Both the position numbers and the translations under genes were made by a program. A DNA stretch of 64,000 bases, taken from positions 93,953 to 157,952 of the forward strand of contig NZ_SUMC01000017.1 in the NCBI RefSeq assembly GCF_005047355.1, given 5' to 3'. The stretch comes from Actinacidiphila oryziradicis (GTDB taxonomy: Bacteria; Actinomycetota; Actinomycetes; Streptomycetales; Streptomycetaceae). Each line of letters starts with the position of its first letter. Within the stretch, counting starts at the first letter, position 1. The notes beneath the pieces were generated by a model, which made no database searches, had not been told where the DNA came from, and saw only the letters and a list, made by a program, of their open reading frames with translations. Below, in pieces: positions 34,044-42,419 of this stretch.

Positions 34044-35765
34044 CTACTTCGCGCAGACGCTGGTGTCGTTCGCCGTGACCTTCTGGACGCCGGACGGAGC
34101 CGTCGTCGGAGCGGTGATCGGTGTGCCGGCCGCCTTGAAGTCCTTACCGAGCGTGAGCGTCATGTTGGCGCGCGGCGCGGCGTCCTTGGTGCCTTCGGTC
34201 AGGGCGGAGGCGGGCAGGCCCATCATGGCGGCCAGGGCGCGGGCCTGGTCGGCCTGGTTGGGCGCGTACTGCAGCTTCGTGGTGGCGGTAGTGGCGGCGG
34301 CGTTGCCGCCGTTGGTGGAGCGGGTGACGCCCTTGGAGTTCTGCAGCCAGCTGACGGTGTCCTGGGCGGCGCCGAAGACGCCGCTGCCGTTGTAGATCTC
34401 GACGCGGACATTCACGGCGGCGGCCTTGGTTCCCTTGAGCTCGTCGGTGGCGGCGGACTTCGCCGCCTTCGCCTTCTTCGCCACATCGGTGAGGGAGATG
34501 TCCTGCTTCACCATGGAGAAGAGTTCCGGCGCCTTCGTCTCGTCGAGGACGACCGTGGTGTGCACCTTCTCGGCCGGGTTGTCTATCACCGGGACGGTCG
34601 CGAAGGTGATGTTGTTGGTGTTCACCTTGCTCAGGTTCTGGACCAAGGCGGCGAGCTTGGTGCCGCTCCCTATGCCGGTGTCGACGGTGAGCGCCTTGGT
34701 GGCGACATTGGCCAGATCGAACAGCTTGGTGGGGTTGGTCAGGGTACCGCCGGACTTCATCTTGCGGATCATCGAGCTCAGGAACTGCTGCTGGAGCTGG
34801 ATACGGCTCAGGTCGCCGCCGAAGCCCACGCTGTGCCGGGTGCGGACGAAGGCCAGCGCCTGCTCGCCCTCGATGGTGTGCCGCCCCGCGCTGAGCTTGA
34901 GGTGGGAGTCGGGGTCGTCGATGTTCTTGGCCAGGCACACCTCGACACCGCCGACCGCGGTGGACAGGTCCTTCACCGCTTCGAAGTTGGCCATCATGAA
35001 GTGGTCGGGAGTGATCCCGGTCAGCGCCTTGACCGTGCGCATGGTGCAGCCCGGGTCGCGGCCGTCCTGGCCGAGGCTGGTGTTGAAGCGGACGTTGTCC
35101 GTACCCGGGATGATCTTGATGGTGCCGTCCTTCTGCTTTGTGGGACAGTCCGGGATGTTGGTGATTATGTCCCGCGGGATGCTCAACGCGGTCGCGTTGG
35201 TGCGGTCCTTGGAGACATGGAAGAGGATCGTGGTGTCGGCGTGGCCGACGCTGCCCGCGTCGCCGTACTTCTTGCCGAGGCCGACCCGGCTGTCGGTGCC
35301 GATGACGAGGATGTTGACCGGACCGCTGGACGTGGCGTTCTTGCTGCCGATGCCGGCGGTGTCGACGGTGCTGATGTTGCTGTTGAAGTGCTGGTAGACG
35401 AGATAGCCGCCGACGCTGACCGCGACCAGTACGAAGCCGATCGAACCGGCCGTCCAGATCAGGGCCTTCTTCTTCTTGGACTTCTTCGGCTTGGCCTTAC
35501 GGCGGCTGGCGGGCGGCGCGGAGCCGCTGCCGGCGGCGCGGCGGCGCGAGGTGCCCGTGCCCGGAGGGGCGCCCTGGGAGCTGTCCTGCGGGATGCCCTG
35601 CTGCTCGCGCCGGTCCCGGCGCTCGCCCGGCTGCGCGGGAACGCGTCTGGTCGACGGATCGCCTGCGTCGGGCTGTGGGTCCAGCCGGAGTTGGTAACTG
35701 CCGGTCTCCGGATCGAACACCCACTGGTCCGCCGGATCGACGTTCCTACGGCCTTGTGTGTCCAC
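34044..35765 (-). CDS. LCP family protein 6 with LytR_C domain
   Basis: This 573-residue protein has a long (~110 residues) charged N-terminal cytoplasmic region (DQWVFDPETGSYQLRLDPQ) and a Lys-rich patch (KAKPKKSKKKKALIW) before the membrane helix. The core carries ILVIGTDSRVG, SIPRDIITNIPDC, DPGCTMRTVKALTG, GGVEVCLAKN and DLSRIQLQQQFLSS. LytR_C follows (NVRVEIYNGSGVFGAAQ), then a lone terminal Cys (TSVCAK). It is likely an enzyme attaching glycopolymers to peptidoglycan. The N-terminal motif resembles that of tyrosine- and proline-rich tails on other actinobacterial LCP proteins; its role is unknown. Confidence 0.93.
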   Translation of the reverse strand: MDTQGRRNVDPADQWVFDPETGSYQLRLDPQPDAGDPSTRRVPAQPGERRDRREQQGIPQDSSQGAPPGTGTSRRRAAGSGSAPPASRRKAKPKKSKKKKALIWTAGSIGFVLVAVSVGGYLVYQHFNSNISTVDTAGIGSKNATSSGPVNILVIGTDSRVGLGKKYGDAGSVGHADTTILFHVSKDRTNATALSIPRDIITNIPDCPTKQKDGTIKIIPGTDNVRFNTSLGQDGRDPGCTMRTVKALTGITPDHFMMANFEAVKDLSTAVGGVEVCLAKNIDDPDSHLKLSAGRHTIEGEQALAFVRTRHSVGFGGDLSRIQLQQQFLSSMIRKMKSGGTLTNPTKLFDLANVATKALTVDTGIGSGTKLAALVQNLSKVNTNNITFATVPVIDNPAEKVHTTVVLDETKAPELFSMVKQDISLTDVAKKAKAAKSAATDELKGTKAAAVNVRVEIYNGSGVFGAAQDTVSWLQNSKGVTRSTNGGNAAATTATTKLQYAPNQADQARALAAMMGLPASALTEGTKDAAPRANMTLTLGKDFKAAGTPITAPTTAPSGVQKVTANDTSVCAK

Positions 35766-35919
35766 GGTTGATTGAGTCCTCCGTCGTCGGCCGCCTCTTC
35801 AGGCCGGACCGCTCACACTAGTCCCACAGATTCACGTCCAGTGGCTCCGGTGACAAAATCCACTCGCCCACAACTGGACAAACCATCCAAACTCTCCGGG
35901 CTGTTGAGTATCCCTTTTG

Positions 35920-37164
35920 TTACGCTTGACCACAGATGTCACGATCGGCGGTGGTACCCCGGTACGCCGGCCCGGGCGTCCCGCCGGACTTCTCGGGGGA
36001 CGGTGACGCGCTCGCCTTCCCGCCGGCGCCGGCAGTGCCGCCGGTCGGCTCGACTGTGACGTTTCCGTCCTTCCTCAGTGTCGCGAACAGCCGGCCGGCG
36101 GCGGGCTGCTTCAACTGGTCCCGGTTCGCGTCGTATATATACGGCTGGCGAGGCACCGTCAGGAACCGCACCTCGCTGGTCGGGGTCTTCTGCAGGCTCC
36201 GGGCGAGGTCGTAGAGCTCACTGAGCGAATCGAGCCCCGCGTCCGCTGTGAGCGACGAGGTGGCCGCGTCCAGCAGGGGATAGAGCCGCACCGGGTTGAG
36301 CAGCACACCATTGCTGCGGATTTTCTTCACCAGCGAGGCCAGGAAACCCTGTTGGCGCTCGATCCGCTGGGTGTCGCTGCCGTCCCCGATGCCGTGCCGA
36401 GCCCGTACGTAGCCGAGCGCCTGCTCGCCGTGGAGGACCTGCCGCCCGGCCGGCAGGTCCAGGTGCGCGTCCTTGTCGTGCACCGCGTGCGGGACGCACA
36501 CCTCGACGCCGCCGACCGCGTCGACCATCTTCTTGAAGCCGGTGAAGTCCACTATGAGGTGATGGTCGACGCGGATGCCGGTGAGCTCCTCCACCGTACG
36601 GATCGTGCAGGCCGCGCCGCCGAACTCGAACGCCCAGTTGAACTGGGCGTGCTGGGCCCGGGTGTGGCTGCCGTCCGGGCGGCGGCACTTGGGGATCTGG
36701 ACCATCAGGTCGCGCGGGATGCTCATGGCCGTCGCGCTGTGCCGGTCGGCGGCCAGGTGGAGGAGGATCACGGTGTCCGAGCGCTGGGTGCCGGTGTCCT
36801 GCCCGTACTTGCCGTTGCCGCCGCCGCGGTTGTCGGTGCCGATCAGCAGGATGTTCTCCACCCCGGTCGGCGGCGCCGAGGGACGCTGGGACTGCTCCAG
36901 TTGGAGCTCCTTGGCGGTCGCGGTGTCGGTACGGATGTTCCCGTCGAGGTGTCGGTACATGTACCAGGCCGTGCCGGCCCCGGCCAGCACCAGCAGCGCC
37001 GTGCACGCGGCGAGGGCGCGCGGCCACACCCTGCGCCTGCGGGGACCGGCCGGCAAAGTGGGGGATTCTGTGGGGTCCGGAGGCCGCTGCGGGGGAGTCG
37101 CGGGCGTGGCGGGCTCCCCCTGGGCCTCGTCCGGGGGCGGCGGCGGTTCGGCTGACGTGGCCAT
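35920..37164 (-). CDS. LCP family protein 7
   Basis: This 414-residue protein (ATG 37164; an in-frame ATG at 37191 is possible) has a Pro-rich cytoplasmic part, one helix (ALAACTALLVLAGAGTAWYM) and an LCP core with ILLIGTDNRGG, SIPRDLMVQIPKC, GGAACTIRTVEELTG, GGVEVCVPHAV and DTQRIERQQGFLAS. The C-terminal region is short and carries no full LytR_C domain, but ends with a lone Cys (RDICGQA), like LCP 3-6. A mobile element lies 134 bases upstream of the start and separates it from the TIGR03089 gene on the same strand. Confidence 0.92.
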   Translation of the reverse strand: MATSAEPPPPPDEAQGEPATPATPPQRPPDPTESPTLPAGPRRRRVWPRALAACTALLVLAGAGTAWYMYRHLDGNIRTDTATAKELQLEQSQRPSAPPTGVENILLIGTDNRGGGNGKYGQDTGTQRSDTVILLHLAADRHSATAMSIPRDLMVQIPKCRRPDGSHTRAQHAQFNWAFEFGGAACTIRTVEELTGIRVDHHLIVDFTGFKKMVDAVGGVEVCVPHAVHDKDAHLDLPAGRQVLHGEQALGYVRARHGIGDGSDTQRIERQQGFLASLVKKIRSNGVLLNPVRLYPLLDAATSSLTADAGLDSLSELYDLARSLQKTPTSEVRFLTVPRQPYIYDANRDQLKQPAAGRLFATLRKDGNVTVEPTGGTAGAGGKASASPSPEKSGGTPGPAYRGTTADRDICGQA

Positions 37165-37297
37165 GTCTGCGACCGTCCCTTGCTGCGGCATCTGCTCGAT
37201 ACCCGTACAGACATCGGAACCCCGCGTGAGGTTGTGCGCTTGTGTTGTGCGATTCCGTCGTGATCCTTCGGTCCCCCGGGGCGCCGCGTTTGTCTTA

Positions 37298-37641
37298 GAG
37301 GCCGCGCGAATAGGTGGGGTGGAGGAAGGTGGGGGCACCTCCCAGCGGTAGCTGGGGGAGGGGCGAGGGCCGAGTCTGGCAAGGCGGAGGTGGGGGCACC
37401 TCCTGGGGGCACCTCCCGGCCGAAGGCTGGGGGAGGTAGCTGGGGGTGGGGGCACCTCCCGGCCGAAGGCTGGGGGCGAGGCGACGCGATGGGGGTGCCC
37501 CCTGCTCGAGCGGAGCCGAGAGCTTGGTGGGGGCACCTCCCGGACGGAGTCTGGGGGAGAGTCGTCGACCGACACCGACGGCAACACTTCCAGGCGAGAG
37601 CCATCGGCCAGCGACGCCGCCCCACCTATTCGCGCGGCCTC
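37298..37641. mobile_element. MITE-like element, copy 2, with internal repeat array
   Basis: Perfect 21-base inverted repeats (37298-37318 and 37621-37641) are flanked by TTA on both sides (37295-37297, 37642-37644), a likely 3-base target duplication. The 344-base unit has no convincing gene. It contains five copies of TGGGGGCACCTCC (about 37330, 37391, 37404, 37447 and 37528), several followed by GC-rich hairpins, and shares its end segment with the copy at 25.9 kb. It lies between LCP 7 and the TIGR03089 gene. The rest of the 37165-37708 gap shows no gene. Confidence 0.85.
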
Positions 37642-37708
37642 TTAGTGGGCCCGGCAGTAGGCGGGGCGGCGTCGGATGAGAAGGCGGTGCGCCTGTCCGG
37701 GGCGGCCA

Positions 37709-38464
37709 TTAGGCCGTATGGGTGACTCTCTCCGCGTCCTGCCGCTTGACGAGCGCCTCCGGTGCGAGCTGGTCGAGGTTCCGGCAGAGCACGACCGAGC
37801 CGTTGACCGCCAGCGGGGCGAGCAGGCCCGCCGCCAGGCCCTGCCAGTCGTCGAAGGGGAGCCCGGTCAGCAGACGGGCGCCGGGGGACAGGCCGAGGCT
37901 CCGCGCGGTGGCGTGGGCCCGGTCGACGACCTGGGCGTTGGTCAGGTCCTCGCCACCGGGGAGTTCCAGTGCGGGGTCGCCGGGGCCGACCGGGGCGTAG
38001 GGGACGAAGCGGTCGCCCTGGCTCGGCACTTCGACCGCGTAGTCGACGAAGCCCGGCGGCGGCTGCGGGAAGCGGCCGCCGAGCGGGCGCAGTGCGAGCG
38101 CCACGCGTTCGCCGCGGCAGGCACGGGCGGCGTCGAGGTCATCGGCGCCGGGGCCGGAGACCACGAGATCGGCACCGGCCGGGTCGGCGCCGGGGGCGAC
38201 GACCACTCCGGTGGAGAATCCGGCGAGCAGCCAGACCGCGGTCTGCCAGTGCGCGGGCAGCAGCAGGGCGAGGCGGTCACCCGGTTGGGCGCCCAGGTCG
38301 CCCTGGAGGAGATTGGCGGTCTTCGCCACCCAATTGGCGAAGGTGGCGACAGACAGTTCGACGCGCTCGCCGGTGGCGTCGTCGTAGAAGGTGACCAGCG
38401 GCCGGACGGGGTCAGAGAGCGCGTGATCCAGCAGGCCGGCGGGGGTGCGAGCAGTCGATGTCAC
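37709..38464 (-). CDS. TIGR03089 family protein
   Basis: This 251-residue protein resembles the N-terminal part of an AMP-forming acyl-CoA synthetase (FYDDATGERVELSVATFANW, then KTANLLQGDLGAQPGDRLAL). It lacks the phosphate-binding loop and the C-terminal domain, so it is unlikely to adenylate by itself. That combination defines the actinobacterial TIGR03089 family of unknown function. GTG 38464 starts the frame. It is transcribed toward the LCP genes and is divergent from the amidase. Confidence 0.88.
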   Translation of the reverse strand: MTSTARTPAGLLDHALSDPVRPLVTFYDDATGERVELSVATFANWVAKTANLLQGDLGAQPGDRLALLLPAHWQTAVWLLAGFSTGVVVAPGADPAGADLVVSGPGADDLDAARACRGERVALALRPLGGRFPQPPPGFVDYAVEVPSQGDRFVPYAPVGPGDPALELPGGEDLTNAQVVDRAHATARSLGLSPGARLLTGLPFDDWQGLAAGLLAPLAVNGSVVLCRNLDQLAPEALVKRQDAERVTHTA

Positions 38465-38568
38465 CCGGCCCAGGCTACCCGCACGGTCTCTGGCGGCAGG
38501 TCAGGAACCAACCGACCATCCGTCAGATCTCAGGTGGCCATCCTTGAGGCTTATGTCACCATTTCTCC

Positions 38569-40038
38569 ATGCGTGCTCTTCTCGCTTCCGCTGTCGGCGT
38601 CGTCTGCATCGGCGCTCTCGCCCTCCCCGCTCCGGCCGCATCCCCCATGTCTCCCGCTTCGCGGGCCTTGGCGGCCCATCCCGCCCATCCCGCCCATCCC
38701 GGTTCTCCCGCCCCTCCCGCCCCTCCCGGCTCTCCGGCCCCTCCCGCCCCTCCCGCCCTTTCCGGTTCTCCTGCCCTTCCCGCCCCTTCCGGTTATCCGG
38801 CTCCTCCCGCCCCTCCCGCCCCTCCCGGTTCTCCCGCTTCTCCCGGCTCTGCCGCTTCTGCTGCTTCAGCCGCCTTGGCTGCCCGCCCCGCCCTGCCCGC
38901 CGACGCCGGATCCACCCGTACGCTCCCGCTCGCTGCCCTCGGCTCGACCCGCGTCGCTGGCGCCCCGGTGGAAGAAGGCCTGCCCGCCCGTGCCGTCCGG
39001 CCCTTCTCCCTGCTCGGCGTCACCTGGGACGACTCCAGCGCCGACCTCAGCGGCCCGGTCCAGGTGCGCACCCGCGCGGCGGCCACCGGTGCGTGGTCCG
39101 GCTGGCAGGACATCGAGGCACACACCGACGATGTGCCCGACCCCGGCTCCGCCGACCAGACGGGCGGCCAGGTGCGCGGTGCCACCGCGCCGCTGTGGGT
39201 CGGCGACTCCGACGGCGTACAGGTGCGGGTCGGGCGCTCCGCCGGGTCCGCGCTGCCGCCGGGGCTGCGCCTGGAGATGGTCGACCCGGGGGACGATCCT
39301 CCGGACGAGCCGGACATCGCCCAGGAAGACACCCGGAAGGAGGAAGGCCCCGCGGCCAATCCGGCCGCTGCGGGCAGGTACCCGGATGCGGGCAAGGGCG
39401 TCATCCCAGCCGCGCCGGCCGACGCGGGTCAGTACTCGGCCGACCGGCCCCGGATCATCACCCGGGCGGGCTGGGGCGCCAACGAGCGGCTCCGGCACGG
39501 ACACAAGATCTACACCGGTGGCATCAAGGCGGTCTTCGTCCACCACACCGCCACGGGCAACAGCTACACCTGCGCGCAGGCGCCCTCCATCATCCGGGGC
39601 ATCTACCGCTATCACGCCAGGAGCAGAGGCTGGCGTGACCTTGGTTACAACTTCCTCGTCGACAAGTGCGGAAACATCTACGAGGGCCGCGCGGGCGGCG
39701 TCTCCCGGGCCGTCTACGGTGCCCACACCCTCGGCTTCAACAGTCACACCATGGGCATCGCCGTCCTCGGCAACTACCGCAAGGCCGAGCCGTCCGAGGA
39801 GGCGCTGGAGGCGGTGGCGGAGCTCGCCGCCTGGAAACTCGGACTGTACGGAGCGGACCCGGCCGGAACGACCTACCTGAAGTCCGGTGGCGGCAACCGG
39901 TACAAGAAGGGCAAGAAGGTCCGGTTCAATGTCATCTCCGGCCACCGGGACGGATACGCCACTTCGTGCCCCGGCGCAAAACTTTACGACGCCTTGGGCA
40001 GCGCAAGAAGCTATGCAGCCGATCTACAAGGGCGGTAG
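38569..40038 (+). CDS. Secreted N-acetylmuramoyl-L-alanine amidase (PGRP type)
   Basis: This 489-residue secreted enzyme should cut the bond between the glycan and the stem peptide of peptidoglycan. After the signal peptide (LLASAVGVVCIGALALPAPAA) is a ~70-residue Pro/Ala/Ser repeat region, then a beta domain (PFSLLGVTWDDSS, then QVRTRAAATGAWSGWQDIE), and the catalytic domain from about residue 285. Zinc ligands are in FVHHTATGNSYTC and SGHRDGYATSCPGAKLYD, and YNFLVDKCGNIYEGRAGG is the PGRP/amidase_2 signature. It lies beside the LCP cluster, consistent with wall remodelling. Confidence 0.93.
   Translation: MRALLASAVGVVCIGALALPAPAASPMSPASRALAAHPAHPAHPGSPAPPAPPGSPAPPAPPALSGSPALPAPSGYPAPPAPPAPPGSPASPGSAASAASAALAARPALPADAGSTRTLPLAALGSTRVAGAPVEEGLPARAVRPFSLLGVTWDDSSADLSGPVQVRTRAAATGAWSGWQDIEAHTDDVPDPGSADQTGGQVRGATAPLWVGDSDGVQVRVGRSAGSALPPGLRLEMVDPGDDPPDEPDIAQEDTRKEEGPAANPAAAGRYPDAGKGVIPAAPADAGQYSADRPRIITRAGWGANERLRHGHKIYTGGIKAVFVHHTATGNSYTCAQAPSIIRGIYRYHARSRGWRDLGYNFLVDKCGNIYEGRAGGVSRAVYGAHTLGFNSHTMGIAVLGNYRKAEPSEEALEAVAELAAWKLGLYGADPAGTTYLKSGGGNRYKKGKKVRFNVISGHRDGYATSCPGAKLYDALGSARSYAADLQGR
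38676..38870 (+). repeat. Low-complexity Pro/Ala/Ser repeat coding region
   Basis: Pyrimidine-rich, imperfect tandem units encode PAHPAHPG and then several PAPPAPPGS-like blocks, ending in Ala/Ser. The units are in frame with the amidase gene and probably change in number between strains. Confidence 0.85.
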
Positions 40039-40115
40039 GTCGGCAAGAAGAACACATCTACATATGATTGGCCGCCAAACCGGCCAACCTGACCCAGGAA
40101 GTAGAGAAACAACTG

Positions 40116-41198
40116 GTGACTGAAGCGATCCTCTTGGTCGGCGGCAAAGGCACACGGCTGCGTCCGCTGACGGTGCACACGCCCAAGCCCATGGTCCCGG
40201 CGGCCGGAGTGCCTTTTCTCACCCACCAGCTGGCGAGGGCCCGGGCCGCGGGCGTGGACCATGTGGTGCTCGCCACCTCCTACCTCGCGGAGATCTTCGA
40301 GCCCTACTTCGGCGACGGATCCTCGCTCGGACTGCACCTGGAGTACGTCACCGAGGAAGAACCGCTCGGCACCGGCGGCGCCATCCGCAATGTCGCCCCG
40401 CTGCTGCGGTCAGCGCCGGGCGAGCCGGTACTGATCTTCAACGGCGACATCCTCACCGGGCTGGACATCCAGGCGCTGGTCACCACCCACCAGTCGGCCG
40501 GTGCCGATGTCTCACTGCACCTCACACGGGTCGCGGACCCCCGCGCCTTCGGCCTTGTGCCCACCGACGACTCAGGGCGGGTCACCGCGTTCCTGGAGAA
40601 GCCGCAGACCCCGGAAGAGATCGTCACCGACCAGATCAACGCCGGCGCGTACGTCTTCAACCGCTCCGTCATCGACACCATCCCGGCCGGCCGGCCGGTC
40701 TCCGTCGAGCGCGAGACCTTCCCCGGACTGCTCGCCTCCGGCGCCCACCTCCAGGGCATGGTCGACTCCACGTACTGGCTCGACCTCGGCACCCCGCAGG
40801 CCTTCGTCCGCGGCTCCGCCGACCTCGTGCTCGGCCGCGCCTCCTCACCGGCCGTCGCCGGCCGGTGCGGCGACTGCCTCGTCCTCGACGGTGCCGACGT
40901 CGCGGAGGACGCCAAGCTCACCGGCGGCACCTCGGTCGGCCGCGAGGCGGTCGTCGGCGCCGGTGCGACCCTCGACGGCAGCCTGGTGCACGCCGGGGCA
41001 GTCATCGAGCCCGGTGCCGTGATCCAGGACTCCCTCATCGGCGCGGGTGCCCGCATCGGTGCCCGTACGGTCCTGGAAGGCGTCGTCGTCGGCGACGGCG
41101 CGGTCATCGGCGCCGACAACGAACTCCGCTCCGGCGTACGCGTCTGGTGCGACGCCGTCATCCCCGACGGGGCCGTCCGGTTCTCGTCGGACCAGTAG
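40116..41198 (+). CDS. Sugar-nucleotide pyrophosphorylase, mannose-1-phosphate guanylyltransferase-like
   Basis: This 360-residue nucleotidyltransferase opens with TEAILLVGGKGTRLRPLT, the nucleotide-binding loop, followed by TPKPMVPAAGVPFL and FNGDILTG with the metal-binding Asp. The C-terminal third is a left-handed beta-helix of hexapeptides (ATLDGSLVHAGAVIEPGAVI). Similar Streptomyces enzymes are annotated as GDP-mannose pyrophosphorylases, but dTDP- or UDP-sugar use cannot be excluded. GTG 40116 has AGGAAG upstream and gives the family N terminus. With ManA and ManB further along, it could complete a GDP-mannose route. Confidence 0.88.
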   Translation: MTEAILLVGGKGTRLRPLTVHTPKPMVPAAGVPFLTHQLARARAAGVDHVVLATSYLAEIFEPYFGDGSSLGLHLEYVTEEEPLGTGGAIRNVAPLLRSAPGEPVLIFNGDILTGLDIQALVTTHQSAGADVSLHLTRVADPRAFGLVPTDDSGRVTAFLEKPQTPEEIVTDQINAGAYVFNRSVIDTIPAGRPVSVERETFPGLLASGAHLQGMVDSTYWLDLGTPQAFVRGSADLVLGRASSPAVAGRCGDCLVLDGADVAEDAKLTGGTSVGREAVVGAGATLDGSLVHAGAVIEPGAVIQDSLIGAGARIGARTVLEGVVVGDGAVIGADNELRSGVRVWCDAVIPDGAVRFSSDQ

Positions 41199-41263
41199 GC
41201 AGGGCTATCGGGACGTACGTACGCGGCACCGGGCCCGCCGCACCTCACCGCTACGCTCAGGTG

Positions 41264-42229
41264 GTGCATCCAGAGCAGCCGCGTCTCACCCGCGCCACCG
41301 CCCCCAGCAGCCATGTGCGCTCGGGCCGTACGCGCCAGTGGGTGCCCGACGGCCCGCTCGACCTCGGGCTCACGCTCGGGCCTCTCCGCCGGGGCCCGGG
41401 CGACCCGGCCTTCCAGGTGGCCCTGGACGGCGCTGTCTGGCGCGCCTCCCGCACCCCGGCCGGCCCCGGCACTCTCCGCGTCGCGGCCGCCGGCGGCGGC
41501 GTCATCGCCGCCGAGGCCTGGGGCCCCGGCGCGGACTGGCTCCTCGACCGCCTCCCAGCGCTCCTGGGTGCCGACGACAATCCCTCGGCCTTCACCGCCC
41601 GCCACCGCCTCGTCCACGAGGCCCACCGCCGCCACCCCGGCCTGCGCCTGACCCGTACCGGGCTCGTGCTCGAATCCCTCATCCCCTCCATCCTCGAGCA
41701 GAAGGTCACCTCCGACGAGGCCTACCGCGCCTGGCGGCTCCTCCTCCAGCGCCACGGCGAGCCCGCCCCAGGCCCGGCCGGCACACTCCGCGTGATGCCC
41801 GGCCCGCGCTCCTGGGCCCTCATCCCCTCCTGGGAATGGCACCGGGCCGGTGTCGACAACAAACGCGCCGGCACCATCATCCGCGCCGCCCGTGTCGCCG
41901 CCCGGCTCGAAGAGGCCACCGCCATGGCCGCAGGCGAGGCCTTCCGCCGCCTCCAGGCCGTCCAGGGCATCGGCCCCTGGACCGCCGCCGAAACGCTGCA
42001 ACGTGCCACCGGTGACCCCGACGCGATCACCGTCGGCGACCTCCACCTGCCCAACATCGTCGGCTACGCCCTGACCGGTGAGCGCCGCTCCGACGATGCC
42101 GTCATGCTGTCGCTTCTCGCGCCGTACGCCGGACAGCGGCACCGGGCCGCCCGGTACATCCTTCTTGGCGGCCGCATCCCGCCGAGGCGGGGGCCGCGGT
42201 TCACACCGGGGAACATCGCGGCGCTGTGA
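41264..42229 (+). CDS. DNA-3-methyladenine glycosylase family (HhH-GPD) protein
   Basis: This 321-residue base-excision repair enzyme is of the AlkA type. It has an N-terminal beta region, then SIPSILEQKVTSDEAYRAW. The helix-hairpin-helix LQAVQGIGPWTAAETLQRA is followed by VGDLHLPN, whose Asp is the expected catalytic residue. It should remove alkylated bases from DNA in the cytoplasm. The start at GTG 41264 is a best guess; GTG 41261 is equivalent. It follows the nucleotidyltransferase by 65 bases and may share its promoter. Confidence 0.87.
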   Translation: MHPEQPRLTRATAPSSHVRSGRTRQWVPDGPLDLGLTLGPLRRGPGDPAFQVALDGAVWRASRTPAGPGTLRVAAAGGGVIAAEAWGPGADWLLDRLPALLGADDNPSAFTARHRLVHEAHRRHPGLRLTRTGLVLESLIPSILEQKVTSDEAYRAWRLLLQRHGEPAPGPAGTLRVMPGPRSWALIPSWEWHRAGVDNKRAGTIIRAARVAARLEEATAMAAGEAFRRLQAVQGIGPWTAAETLQRATGDPDAITVGDLHLPNIVGYALTGERRSDDAVMLSLLAPYAGQRHRAARYILLGGRIPPRRGPRFTPGNIAAL

Positions 42230-42367
42230 GCCGCCAGCCGAACGCTGGTTTCTGCTTCCGGCTTGCCCCCGGCGCCCCATATCGGCAGAGCCGGAGACCG
42301 CCTGATCTGGTAGACCGTGGCGCCGTTGTGGGGCCAAGGCCCAGAGGCCCGACGGCCACTGATGTCT

Positions 42368-42379
42368 GATCATATGATC
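42368..42379. promoter_or_regulatory. Perfect 12-base palindrome upstream of a membrane protein gene
   Basis: GATCATATGATC is a perfect palindrome 40 bases before the ATG at 42420, in an AT-rich patch (42361-42415) inside GC-rich DNA. A repressor operator is possible; there is no direct evidence. Confidence 0.3.
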
Positions 42380-42419
42380 GTGATTCTGGCGATCGCGATG
42401 ATGTTCTAGCATCCGGTCC

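Noticed and set aside
35920..37587. A longer N-terminus for LCP 7 reading into the mobile element
   Set aside because: The extra residues are translated repeat sequence (REVPPP units) and a start with family-like N-terminus exists at 37164.
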